Below are positions 14,101-24,260 of a stretch of DNA of 64,000 bases, one piece after another. The stretch is taken from contig JAPYMA010000490.1 of the NCBI GenBank assembly GCA_035041965.1, forward strand, positions 7,501 through 71,500, given 5' to 3'. Source of the stretch: Anisakis pegreffii (Eukaryota > Nematoda > Chromadorea > Rhabditida > Anisakidae). Made by a program: the position numbers and the translations under genes. The notes beneath the pieces were generated by a model that did no database searches, was not told the origin of the DNA, and worked only from the letters and a program-made list of their open reading frames with translations. Each line of letters begins with the position of its first letter. Position 1 is the first letter of the stretch.

Positions 14101-15820
14101 AGGTACTCACTTTGTATGGAAATAATCAAGAAACTGAAATGTATACCGTTGAAATCGGCAGAGGTGAATGGATTTGTATCTATGTTCCATGTGATTCCAG
14201 TTCAGGTATTACCATGATGAATGTATTGAAGATATAAAATTTCTCAATTGTAAAAATAACCAGTGATGCGCTATGCACTGCTAACGGAGTCAATTTTTTT
14301 CGGTAGTGCAAAAGCTCGCTACTTTTTTACAAAGACGAAATTTGTAGCGATAACTTCTGTTGCAATGGTTTTTTAGTGGCATAGAGTGGCGGCAACTTGC
14401 ACTATTTCCTTTAATGAGCGTTTTAGCGAACTCCTTATTTGAGACTGCCGCTAACTCGCTAGTTGTCGTCAGCAGGAAATGCTTATTTTTCCTTTATCAG
14501 AATATTCAATCTTTGTGCGACGTTCATATTCCTGCGAATCAATTGATTTCATGGCTCAGATTGACCTGTGCGTTACCACTTACATTTGTTAGTTGGCCAA
14601 ATCTCAACTTTGTAAGCCACAGAGAAATAGTTTCAAGCTACTGAACCGAAAAGCCGATTCGATTTACCAAAATATGGCTCGAGCATTTGTCAGTGTTTCG
14701 AGACAACGTGTTTATACCATCAAGGCCAACTAATTTCGTTTCCCTTCTTTGGTCCTGCAAAACCACTATTGATCCTGAGTTCTGGTGGGGGCAAGGAAAT
14801 CAAATAGTGAGTGAAAATATTCCTGCATATCCCCGTTCCTTCTACAATCTTGGTATACATCTTGTTTTGGGTAAGATGAGACTCGGTATAAATACAGCAA
14901 CCTTGGAACATAATCATAAATGTGTAATACGTTCATAATTCCAATCTCGCAAAACTTCAGTACAGTATTACGGAGATATTACTTTTACAACTCCGGAATC
15001 CGTTCAGCAAGCACTGAATCACACAGAATGTCCAGACATACTACGTATAGGTATAACATAGCTTCCTCCCATCTCATTATTAACTCTTAACAATTTTGTC
15101 TGTTGGCTACGGCAGTCATTCTGATTGCGGTAGTTTACTGTTAACATCACCTTCCTGCCCATAATTGCTTTCGCAAAAAACGCGCATAAAATGACACATA
15201 ATTCTCAATTTCCTAACTGCTAGTCTTATCGGGAACGGTTTCATCTTTATCATCTTGGGGGTCGACGAGGTGATTCTTCACTTGGATATCATTTGGTCAT
15301 TATTATTATTGTAACTTTTTGATAAGCAGATTCCATTTGAATAAAATTTGATATTTCCAATGAGCTCCGAAAAGATTCTGCCAAATTTTGAAGGTTGTTT
15401 CCTAAACAAATCAGCAACATGATTGAAAATTTTTTCTATTTTCGAAAGTAGCGATTAGCGGACCAGTTTTGCTGAGTATTGTTTCAGCGAGAACTAGTGA
15501 TGATAATAATAATGCTAATTATATAATAAGAAAAACCGTAATAATAGTAAAATGACGGTAATAAAGTTATTTAATGCACTTTTGTTGCTCTTATATCAAG
15601 AGGTGTGAACTTTAAATTTTCAAAAATGTGTTTTCAGATACGTTCGTTATTAGGAGAGTTGTGCGTGAAAGTAATGTATGTTGTTGTTAACGGTTCAGCA
15701 AGCAAAGAGGAGATGCGATCAACAGCCAATGCTATTATTGAATATACAGCTCGAATACCACTGGAATTGTCGACTGAAGTAAATGCGAGAATACTGGAAT
15801 TGAACTCGATGATACAATGA
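8179..15820 (+). CDS. npp-13: Nucleoporin Nup93 (NPP-13 homologue), about 18 exons
   Basis: Scaffold nucleoporin of the inner ring of the nuclear pore. It begins with a Nup93-type start (MTSSFEDILYRADRL) and ends with the family C-terminus (ANAIIEYTARIPLELSTEVN then ARILELNSMIQ). Diagnostic internal blocks are NILLGEKGF, GPNGQPVWELLYYCFRAGDY, EYFALNGADQALFFEALWLS and NMFSACVSRAVF. Exons with consistent phases: 8179-8289, 9319-9444, 9596-9807, 9907-10036, 10238-10395, 10792-11039, 12038-12137, 12347-12438, 12616-12759, 13029-13252, 13593-13730, about 14103-14205, 15638-15820. Between 8400 and 9310 coding blocks are clear (8466-8577, about 8836-9084, 9182 to about 9307) but joins are uncertain, and the last block changes frame near 9220. 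One exon between 13730 and 14103 is unresolved. Introns carry a foldback element (11.5 kb) and a 1.2-kb hAT-like element (14.3-15.5 kb). Confidence 0.9.
11507..11768. mobile_element. Foldback element with TTAGGC-like core in a Nup93 intron
   Basis: The left arm (about 11507-11575) and right arm (about 11690-11768) are inverted copies: GGCACTTCTTTACTTT..GGGGGGTCGC..CGCATGCC at the left, with GGCATGCG..GCGACCCCCC..AAAGTAAAAAAGTGCC at the right. Weaker similarity continues outward on both sides, so the whole unit may reach about 11410-11880. The core holds CTTAGGCTTAGGCTGAG and inverted partners. Confidence 0.75.
14261..15474 (+). mobile_element. hAT-like non-autonomous element, copy 1, in the last Nup93 intron
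   Basis: Starts CAGTGATG as hAT ends do and shares about 1.13 kb (about 14280-15415) at near identity with the inverted copy at 43108-44283. This copy keeps a further 60 bases ending GTAGCGATTAGCGGACCAGT..GCTG, a plausible decayed right terminal repeat. It contains open frames of 94 and 83 codons conserved between the two copies, but neither resembles a transposase. No clear target duplication. Confidence 0.7.
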
Positions 15821-16235
15821 ATTTGTTGATTTATTATCGTTCTTATTGTCACTCTTCTGTTGTGTTGTCATTGTCATCGATACTCATGTCGTTATTATTA
15901 AACTTATCATCATTGCAATGCTTAAGTAATTATTAGTTTCTTGACTCAATTTGGCCCGAATTTTAGCATACGTTGGCGGTCCAAATTATACGTTGTGCAT
16001 ATATAATACTTTTGTCACTAAGTGGCATATCGAATAACACGGAATGCTCGAAAAAGCGACGTTCTGAAATCGCGTTCATTCAAGTGCGGATTGATTGTTC
16101 CTGCTGCAAGTTTCGTAATCAGAGGTCTCCCTTGAATAACTTCAAAGAAAATGATGATTGTCAGATCGAAATATGGTGATCGGTTATATTGAACAAAATG
16201 ATGGTACTGTCGTACAACAGTGAAGTTCCTATTAA
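15821..16235. other. Intergenic after Nup93, no gene seen
   Basis: Presumed 3' UTR of the nucleoporin gene followed by unassigned sequence. The open frame at 15973-16179 has no recognisable family. Confidence 0.45.
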
Positions 16236-16243
16236 ATAATTAG

Positions 16244-16440
16244 TAGTGATGGCATCCGAACGACGGTCGGTTGGAAATATCTGGCAATTTCTGTCGTAAT
16301 TCCGAGTGCTGAATTGTGAATTTGGTTGGATTCCTACATAAAAATCTCGACAGTCAGTTGGAAACCTGAATATCGGAATGATGAAAAGCCGTTCGGTCGA
16401 ATTCCGACCGACATAAAATTTCACCCGGATACCATCACTA
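16244..16440. mobile_element. hAT-family MITE with perfect 8-bp target duplication
   Basis: 197-bp element with ends TAGTGATGGCATCCG and, inverted, TAGTGATGGTATCCG. It is flanked on both sides by exactly ATAATTAG (16236-16243 and 16441-16448). An 8-bp duplication is the hallmark of hAT transposition. Non-coding; the internal GGTCGGTTGGA and TTCCGACCGA stretches relate it to the element at 6685-6875. Confidence 0.92.
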
Positions 16441-16620
16441 ATAATTAGATGGTTTGCCGATACGACCAGCGTGAAACCAAATATAATACACATCGTAGCT
16501 TTTCATTTTGACTATGGTAATTCGCAATTTATTCTTGGTTTGCATGAGTAAATTCATCGATTCTGTCATGCAACATCCCCGAGTAATGCATATCCCAATA
16601 AACTGCAGCCACGGCGTAAG

Positions 16621-16765
16621 TTAACATAGGCGTAGACTTGGGTTAGGCTTGCGACTTAAACTTAAATTTAGGCTCAGTGTTGAGCTTAGATTTCGATTTG
16701 GACCTAAAATTATACCCAGGTTCAAGCTAAAATTTAAGTTTTGATTTAGGCTTAACCTTATGCTA
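16621..16765. repeat. Degenerate TTAGGC-like repeat cluster
   Basis: Repeated GGTTAGGCTTG, TTAGGCTCAGTG, GAGCTTAG and TTAGGCTTAACC words with AAGCTAAAATTTAAG between them, partly self-complementary. Same style as the clusters at 3.0, 11.6, 17.3 and 49.7 kb. Confidence 0.5.
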
Positions 16766-16821
16766 CTTGCGTTGCGATACCAAGTGGCATTCGATCGCCG
16801 TGTGTGAGGGCTAACCAATGC

Positions 16822-16884
16822 GAGTGTACGGTAATGCGATCGTACACAGTGAAGACGCTATCACGTTGCGCACCTGAACGAACA
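16822..16884. repeat. Copy A of a 60-bp repeat shared with 52607-52670
   Basis: Both copies read GAGT(G/A)TACGGTAATGCGATCGT, then a variable middle, then TTGCGCAC and GAACGAACGAC or close variants. Here the start GTGTACG and CGTACAC are also inverted to each other. Confidence 0.65.
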
Positions 16885-17150
16885 AGTCTCTAAGTTTATC
16901 GATTTTCGAAGAATGCTATCGCACCGAAACCATTTGTGTAGATGTCGCGATGGACGTGATGGATTCATGATCACATTTAGATGATGTTGATGAGTGGCTA
17001 CGGCTCTGTTGTGTTGGGTTTTCTTTTCATAATTATTCATTTGTTGCTGCATCAAAGGAAAACTAAATCGAATTAGTTGCAACGATTGATAGATTGATCG
17101 TGAATCATGTGATGCACCGAATCCACAACGATTCTCTTGATGTCAGTGTT

Positions 17151-17389
17151 AAAAATTTGGTACTTTCGCTGATAACGGGCGCCACTGCGCGCACGTGCTT
17201 AAATTACCACTTTGCCCCATGTGTATCAATGCAATACGAATATAAATCAGGAGTATTCTTAAGCTCAGATTTACGCTTAGCCCAGTGGTGAAGCTAACGC
17301 ATAGGCTTCCACTTATGTATTAAGCTTCTGAGCACACGAGCATCTGATGGCGCGGTGGCTCCCGTTATCAGCAAAAGTACCAAAAATTC
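17151..17389. mobile_element. Foldback element with GATAACGGG arms and TTAGGC-like core
   Basis: The left arm AAAAATTTGGTACTTTCGCT with GATAACGGGCGCCACTGCGC is repeated inverted at the right end (GCGCGGTGGCTCCCGTTATC with AGCAAAAGTACCAAAAATTC). The core has GCTTAGCCC, CATAGGCTT and TTAAGCTT words. Non-coding; lies just upstream of the NDUFA7 start. Confidence 0.75.
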
Positions 17390-17480
17390 AATGCAAAGAC
17401 GATTGGAACGATCAGGCGCAAAATTGGATGCTTTGAATTTGTTATTGACGAATGTTACTGTTGGGTTCAGGCTATAAGTG

Positions 17481-19367
17481 ATGGCGAGTGGACAGAAGAT
17501 CGCATCAACAGCCGTTAAAAACCGTTCTCAAGCACCTTTCTGGGTCTGGCTACGCAATAAGCTGCTCGCCGTTGATCGTCAAAAAATAACACCACCGCCA
17601 GGCTTGGAAAGATCCGATGGCAAAGTGTGTTTGATTTTCTATGTTGCTTTCCAGTTTTTCTTCACATCGTAATACATCCCGGAAATTTCCCATTTTCTGC
17701 GAGATGATCGTGCACTGTGAAAATTTCAAAACGTGGGGATTAAATTGCTCGGTATTTGTGTAGTTTGGGTTAATAAAATCAAAACCACATTTCGTTTGTA
17801 GCCATTCGCACTTTGATAACACCGATCAACAGATTTTGTTAAATCGTGAGCTTCTCAAATGAGATATGTTAATTCTCATACACTTTCATGTCCTGAATCT
17901 AAATATCGCCTTTAAAACGGCTTATTGACTATCGTTGTCAAGATACACAAAATACAATATTTGAATTTTTATTGTGATGTACAGTATGTCTTGTTTCATG
18001 CCTTACCTATCCTCCTTTTTGTTTGGCGCTTATATTCGGCCGAAGAAACATCTCTTGCCAACGGCCAACAATAGTATGCATGCACGATTGTGCTCCATTT
18101 ATCCGATATCATTTTTCCTTAGCCGAAATATTTCGATGGAACCTGTCACCTTGTTTATCACTCAACGATTGATAGATTAAATGCAACATTTTTTTGAAAT
18201 AAGACAATATGAGTACAAAAAGTGGATTTAAAGTGGCATGTTACATCCCACGATCATCTTGTTAACCTTGATGGGATTTTCATCAATTTTTTGTAGATTT
18301 CTTCACTTCGGTCTCCCAGAAATCATTTGCCACTGGTTTGAATGCTTCTCAAGCATCTTCCACCTTCACATGAAGGGCTGATTCAAAGTGGCCATCTTTA
18401 AGAAGCTCACGAATTTGAGGATCCTAGTTCAACCTCACTTAGCTCTTAACTATTTGTATCCTTGACGGGAATTGTCCATAGCTCTCACAAAGCTCTTTAT
18501 GAGTGGCAGTTATATATGCAGCGATGGTAGCAAAATGTGTTTGGTTCAGCGATGGGTGGATGTTCAACATTCCTATTCCAATGATTAACAGCAACAATTG
18601 ACGATCAGTTACTGTCAGTTTGATATTCCATTGAGTGGTTCTTGTTCTGATGAAGTTGTTGAAGTAATTAAATGGGATTAATTTAGTAATGCGTTTATGC
18701 CAAGGTCTTTCAATGAATTGTGAATGTGTTGTACAAAAAAATAATGTTATGCTTTCGTTAACTTGAAATATACAATTATGAACTGTAATTTGAAGGCAGT
18801 ATATCACAACAATTTACGATTTCCAAATACACAGTCGGCACGTACTCAACCGTCTCCAACTCTACCGGGTGGTATTCATCATCGAATTTATGATGTCTAC
18901 TATTTGGAACGCGATGGTCGTCGTACAGTCTCACCACCAAATCCACTCTATTTATCCGATGAGCACGGTGCCAAGTTTGGAACTGCTACTGGCGAAGAGA
19001 TTACGTTGGTTCTTACTCAGTGATATGCTTATATTTTTCTGCACTGAAAATTTCACCTTTAGTGTATACAAAATTGTTTGCTAAGATTTGCGAAGCTCAA
19101 ATTCTGACAACAATAATCGACGCGTACGTTTCTTATTTTTAAAGCATGTGAGCGTCAAGAATGGAAGTAAATGAGCATTTTGTTTGCAGATGTGAAAAGG
19201 CGGTTCAAGTGAACAAAGGACCTGGTGAGAACTTTGGACTGGAAGCACCGACACCAGGATTTGGTTGTGAGTGGAAGCGTGATCGTTCGTGTGAATTAGC
19301 CACACAAAAGTTCTCGAAAGACCTGGGTTATTTGGAGAAGTATGACAGATTCACACGAAGCAAATGA
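17481..19367 (+). CDS. NADH:ubiquinone oxidoreductase subunit NDUFA7 (complex I B14.5a)
   Basis: Accessory subunit of respiratory complex I in the mitochondrial inner membrane. Exons 17481-17624, 18796-19004 and 19190-19367 join in consistent phase, giving about 176 residues. Family hallmarks are RTQPSPTLPGG and the following YYLERDGRRTVSPP block, which correspond to the PPP..P..YY..RDGRRE..PP core of NDUFA7; the N-terminal LRNKLLAVDRQ and C-terminal FGLEAPTPGF are seen in longer nematode forms. It is longer than vertebrate NDUFA7 (113 residues). The ATG is 10 bases after a TTCAG, which could be a trans-splice acceptor. An AATAAA lies at 19660. QCR8 follows on the same strand 583 bases downstream, so a shared transcript is possible. 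The exon 1 to 2 junction is the least certain. Confidence 0.8.
18295..18807 (-). pseudogene. Transposon-derived coding remnant inside NDUFA7 intron 1
   Basis: The minus strand reads a 122-codon frame (18439-18807, includes RTTQWNIKLTVTDRQLL) and then, in another frame, DPQIRELLKDGHFESAL..EAFKPVANDF interrupted by a stop (about 18422-18295). The DPQIREL..AW..FK.VV..F pattern is shared by a transposon-borne protein family common in invertebrate genomes. Frame changes and stops show it is dead. Exact transposon class not assigned. Confidence 0.45.
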
Positions 19368-19950
19368 AACGAACGTTTCTTGTATAGATTTTGAAGAGTT
19401 TTCCTTGATGTGTAAACTTTTGTTCCAGTGATTGAAACATCAGCCTTCTATTACTCGTTTACCGGTACGCCAAAAATGATCGGAGCAGTTTTCTGGTTTG
19501 CTCTTCAAAAAACGCTCGCTTTAAAGTTGTATTTCTAGCGGATAAATTTCGTTTGATTGAATGGAAGCGTTATTGGAGCGTTTTCTAAAGACGAATATAT
19601 TATTATTGTGTATGCATTGTAGAAACGAATTTTTTTCTTTTAGATGATCGTTTGCAGACAATAAACGTTTATTCATTAATGTTCCCGAATTTGTTGTTCT
19701 TGTTCAAAATGATGGTCGTGATCCAAGTTTGCCGTACATTCGTTATTTCCTTTATCATCCGTTCTTTCTCGGTGTTTGTACTGAACACGAATCGGTGTTG
19801 ATTTCGTTTGCTGATTCCTTCCGTGTCGTTCAGAAGTTGACAACAAATCAACTACAGTCATTTCGTTTTTGCTTCGATTAATATTGCCTTGTGGCGATGT
19901 TCTCTTTGCGGTTGCCTTTAATTTGTTTATCTCTAGAGCCAGCCAACACA

Positions 19951-20557
19951 ATGCGCATTTCACCAGTCGCTTTGGGGAAACATTTCGGTAATTTAGGCAA
20001 GGTTTGTCCTTAATTCCGTTTGTTTCTTGGAACGTTTACCGATCAAGTAACAACTGAAGTGCAGTCGGAATGAATAGTTTAGTTATAAACATTTTCGTGC
20101 AACACGATTCAATAATGAAGCAAACAATCTTTGGTGCACTTCCTCTTAATTAATTTAGTCGTACCGTTTCACGCCCTAGATGTGGTAATTAGTTTCTTCC
20201 TTCTCTATTTCTGTTTGAATTTTTAATTTTTATCCAGAACTAGATTGCTATCTTCTGACAACAAACAAAATTGTTTTTACAGATGTATGGCGAATATCGA
20301 TTCGCGTTGGCACCTAATGAACAAAAAGTCTTCAAGAATTTCTTCAATTTGGCGTTCGTAAAGGTTCGTTGCGTGTGTTGCTAATGGGGAAATTTGATTG
20401 CATTGATTCGTTACAGGTATTTCGAAGCTACGTCTGGGAAGACTGGTTCTTCTATATGCCTCCAGCGATCGGTTGCTATCTCGTTTACGATTGGGCGAAG
20501 AAGAAGAATACCGAATTGAACAAGAAGAATCCGGCTGACTTCGTCAATGATGTGTAA
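19951..20557 (+). CDS. Cytochrome b-c1 complex subunit 8 (QCR8/UQCRQ)
   Basis: Small complex III subunit of the mitochondrial inner membrane, part of the ubiquinone-binding region next to cytochrome b. Three exons, 19951-20001, 20283-20363 and 20417-20557, all phase 0, give 90 residues, the usual family length. It shows the family start (GKHFGNLGKMYGEYRFALAP with EQ next), one transmembrane helix (FFYMPPAIGCYLVYDWA) and the charged C-terminus KKNPADFVNDV, matching the NPA..END ending of animal UQCRQ. The start follows a TCTAG acceptor-like site by 15 bases, consistent with trans-splicing. It lies downstream of NDUFA7 on the same strand. Confidence 0.93.
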
Positions 20558-22899
20558 ATACTGAAATGAACTAGTTCTCACGTTCGAAGGTTTCAACTTT
20601 TAAGAGAATTAATACGGTATGCATACTGAAATTTCTAGAAGATTTAGGATGCATAGGTAGATGTGTGTATTACTGACGAACTTATCAAACCTGTGAGGTG
20701 TTTGTCCTTTCATCATCATATTCTCATGTCATATATACAATAACAGTTGTAGTTGTTCGCATTATTTTCTGTAATTCTATTTTGATAAACTGAATTAATT
20801 GAATTTCATGTTTTATTCTTCTGGTATCGTGGCAGTGTGACAAAAAAATTTGATCGAAATTTACTTCAATAGGAAGAAGGTAATTTAAGATTGCATTCAC
20901 GATCGAAATTTGAAGCCTTTTGAGTTAGCGTTTCTGTCGGTAAAGTAGTTTTACTGTATTCTCACTGTTTATTGAGATTTTCGCTTACGTCATATTCAAA
21001 TTTTATCCAGATTGATCGGCTATAAATAAATGTATGCATTAATGGTTTAAAAGCATGCAGTGCAGACATCTTTAACGATCTCCTGAAATCTGATGTTAAC
21101 ACGATAAAAGGAAGCAGTCGTATAACTAAGATTTTTTGAGATATTACCAAATTCTGAAGACGACAGATTCTTGCTTAAACTTTACGGCGTACTGTTGAGT
21201 TCTACGTAATTGTTCAACTGACTAATTGCTGATTAAAATTACTACCTAAATTCCCTGAGTTTTAGCGTTGTGCAAGTTGTTTTTCAAATTTCATCAGTTA
21301 CCGTATTTTTGCCCATATTAATCCTAGCATGACGAATGGGCATGAGAGGTCCAACGCAAACTTTCAGTCTTTCATAATTTTATGAATGTCGGAGACGGCC
21401 CTTATGCTAGCCACAGACCTGACAATTTATGATTCCATTCATTTGCTTGACATCAGGCAGAGAACAGGAAAAGCTTTTTCTTTTTGAATCGTGTGCGCCA
21501 CTCAGAATATTTCATAGAATCGGAGACAGCGCTTAAATAGACACATTTGTAACCGCTCCTCTCAGGCCCGGCTATGAATGTGTTGTTATTAAGGCGTTTT
21601 TAAGCCTACGAAACGGTGGTGATTGTTATCCTTAGAAATTCTGATCTGTTTTAATTGTTTAATAATACGTCAGGACAGTATCGGAATGAGCAGATCAGGT
21701 AACTATTGTCGTGTGAATAATAAAACATAATTGCATTGTTGTCATTCACATGAAACTGTAAAGTGAGTTCCAGACCAGTGAATGGCAACGAAAATCAACA
21801 AGAAAAATTGTAAGCATGATAAAATAGTAAAGAGCACAATGCATGATAAAAATTTCGCTCAAGTTACTACTTTTCGTTATGAAAATTTTCGTTGTGATGG
21901 CTGTGAAAAGTGATTTTGGTTTCTCAACTCATTCATGACTGCACGATGAAAATGAAAGCGAAAGACAGAAATACAAAATACAGTGAAAATAGCACCCCAG
22001 ATATAATCAGAAAATCTACACAGTTTCATTAGCTAAGCTTTTAAACAACACGTCGTTTGGATATTTAGTACGACCTATGAGAATTGTGGTGTGTATTTTT
22101 GACGTACCATGATGCTGTGCTCTTCTACCACTACCTGACGAACATATGGAACATCTTTTACGTTTTCTATCAGCACATGAAGTCACTAATCGTGAGATGG
22201 CTTTAATCGGTTAATTATTTCTGTATTCAATTTACATCAAACTGGTAAAGTCGTGAATGCATTTTTTGAGGAAACGAATTAATATATGAAGTTATTATAA
22301 TAATTTGAAAGCGATATCTGGAAAATAATTTATTGAAAATGAGTTGACCGTCGCTTGCACTGCACATTTGTAGGACGAATCTCCGTTCGACTTGTAATCA
22401 CCTATGAGAATGTGAATTCCAGTAAACTTGTTGATTTGATCAGCATCCTTCTTTCTACTCAGCTAACGATAATAGTACTGAGAATCGTCTGTCTTCATGA
22501 AATTCTAATTTCGATAATTGATTTGGCGAACATAGGAACGTAGGGCTACTCTCTTGTATTGCCTAATTATTTCTAAGGAGACGGATTCAGAATACGCCCG
22601 AAAATATCCTCCGCTTGATCGAATGAACATGCGTCCAACGATCGCTCGGAGTAGCGATTTGAAAAAACCAACAGTTATAAACTAGTAATTATTCGTAAAC
22701 AACAGTTTTGATGAATCTGGTCCATAACAATCAGTTTATTAGGCATAATCGTTTGATCAAGTATCGTCATTAGCATCACCTTCATCTTTGTCTTCGAATA
22801 AGCATTCAATAATTTCATCACCCAAGGACACTTAAGCATATATAACTGCATAATGAACACAAAGCAAAAATCACAAATCAAGAACCAAAGTGCAGAACT
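20558..22899. other. Long intergenic stretch, no gene seen
   Basis: Presumed QCR8 3' UTR, then AT-rich sequence. A short frame near 22130-22210 (PDEHMEHLLRFLSAHEV) looks protein-like but is too short and unsupported. No RNA gene or clear repeat recognised. Confidence 0.45.
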
Positions 22900-24260
22900 T
22901 ATCTAGCTGGTCCATCGTGTTGCTGCCGCTTTGCGGTACATTACTATCCAGAAGCTTGATGACGAAATAATATTTTCGTTTATCTTCATAGACAAACGCA
23001 TAGAGTTGAGTCTCAGTTTATTTAATGCATAGGGCTGCACTTAATTATGCAAAGTATTTATTTATGTCGTATTTAGCTGTGGAATGTTTAATATGCCCAT
23101 GCCTAACTAATCCGAATCTCCCAGCAACTACGAAGTTGTTTTTTCAACGCCAGTCAGATTGTACTGTGATCACATCTCGTCGTATCTCCATTTTTACTCT
23201 TATAACCTTTCACATCGAACTTTCTATGGCTCTTTGTGTTACAAGCAATCTGTTTTCGTTGTATTTGTTAGAGATCATGTTTCACAACCGTTGTTTGCAT
23301 GAATTCCCTCCTTTTCCTGCTCATTTTGAGGCCAATTATAGCGTCCACTTTCTCAATTCTCAGTAGTGGTAGAGGCTAAAAGAACGATATCGTACGCAAT
23401 TCTTAGATGATTTAATATTTCTCTGTTGATTTGAATGCCTTCTGCTCAATCCAGATATTATATCACCTGTCCGAAATAAGATGAAAACAATATTGGACGG
23501 GTAGTATCGTCTTAACGTATGCCCTTCTGTACTGGAATTGTTATTGGGTCATCTGGTGATATCCGTCTCAAATTTGTTGCCAAAATTATGCCTGATTCAA
23601 ATGTTAGACATTCATCAAAGATTTCTCTTGAATAAATTATGCGCATCTTAGATAAATAATCGGCAACTTCATGAGCAGTTATTTGACTCCTTGTTTAGTT
23701 GTAGCAATTCTCTAGACCAACTTAAGGTTCATGTGGATTCCCAGTGAAACCCTCCAGCTAATATATTAGGTGTTGTTTGGGAATCAGTCATTTAATTGCA
23801 AGTATGTTTCGGTCTGGATCGAAGCCCCTTCTCCTTAAGCTTGCAAATGGTGCAGAATATCGCGGCGATGCAAACTTCACCTATCAATCGCTAACTCTAA
23901 GATTGAAGACTCATCAGGTGATGCAGCAGTCCTGTTTATAATTGCCTTTCTTCAGCAACACCACTAAACTAGGCAACAGACATATGAGTTGCTCATGTAC
24001 GACTTCAGTTTCACAAGCAAATAAATACTCCAAAGACTAAATATAAAGTGGACCTTCCACAGTGCGGTCTAAATCATATCGAGGAGAGTTGTCATTAAGC
24101 TGAATCACTGTATGAGGATGTCTTTGTCCTGATTTAGGTATTTATTTGGTAGAAGATGTTCGCACACTTATCTCTTCGAAGTTCAAATCATACACAATAC
24201 TGTTCCAATTGTTAAAAAACTGCAATTGTTGCAGGTAGATGTTAGTAAGAAAGCACTATT
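22900..24260 (-). pseudogene. Degraded RTE-type LINE reverse transcriptase
   Basis: Successive minus-strand blocks follow the order of an RTE-clade reverse transcriptase. From about 24230 down: HPHTVIQLNDNSPRYD; ACETEVVHEQL; DDPITIPVQKGIR with a following DD (the usual PIKRGVRQGD); EGIQINREILNHLR; IAYDIVLLAST at about 23400-23360 (the FADDIVLL catalytic motif with one Asp replaced by Tyr); AIIGLKMSRKRREFMQ; RLLVTQRAIESSM; VKMEIRRDVITV; and a decayed RWT near 22915. Stops and frame changes separate the blocks, so it is inactive. The 5' endonuclease part was not found. Confidence 0.8.

Noticed and set aside
14360..14938. Host genes for the 94- and 83-codon frames
   Set aside because: The same frames occur inverted at 43.6-44.2 kb within a repeated element, so they belong to the repeat and show no known domain.
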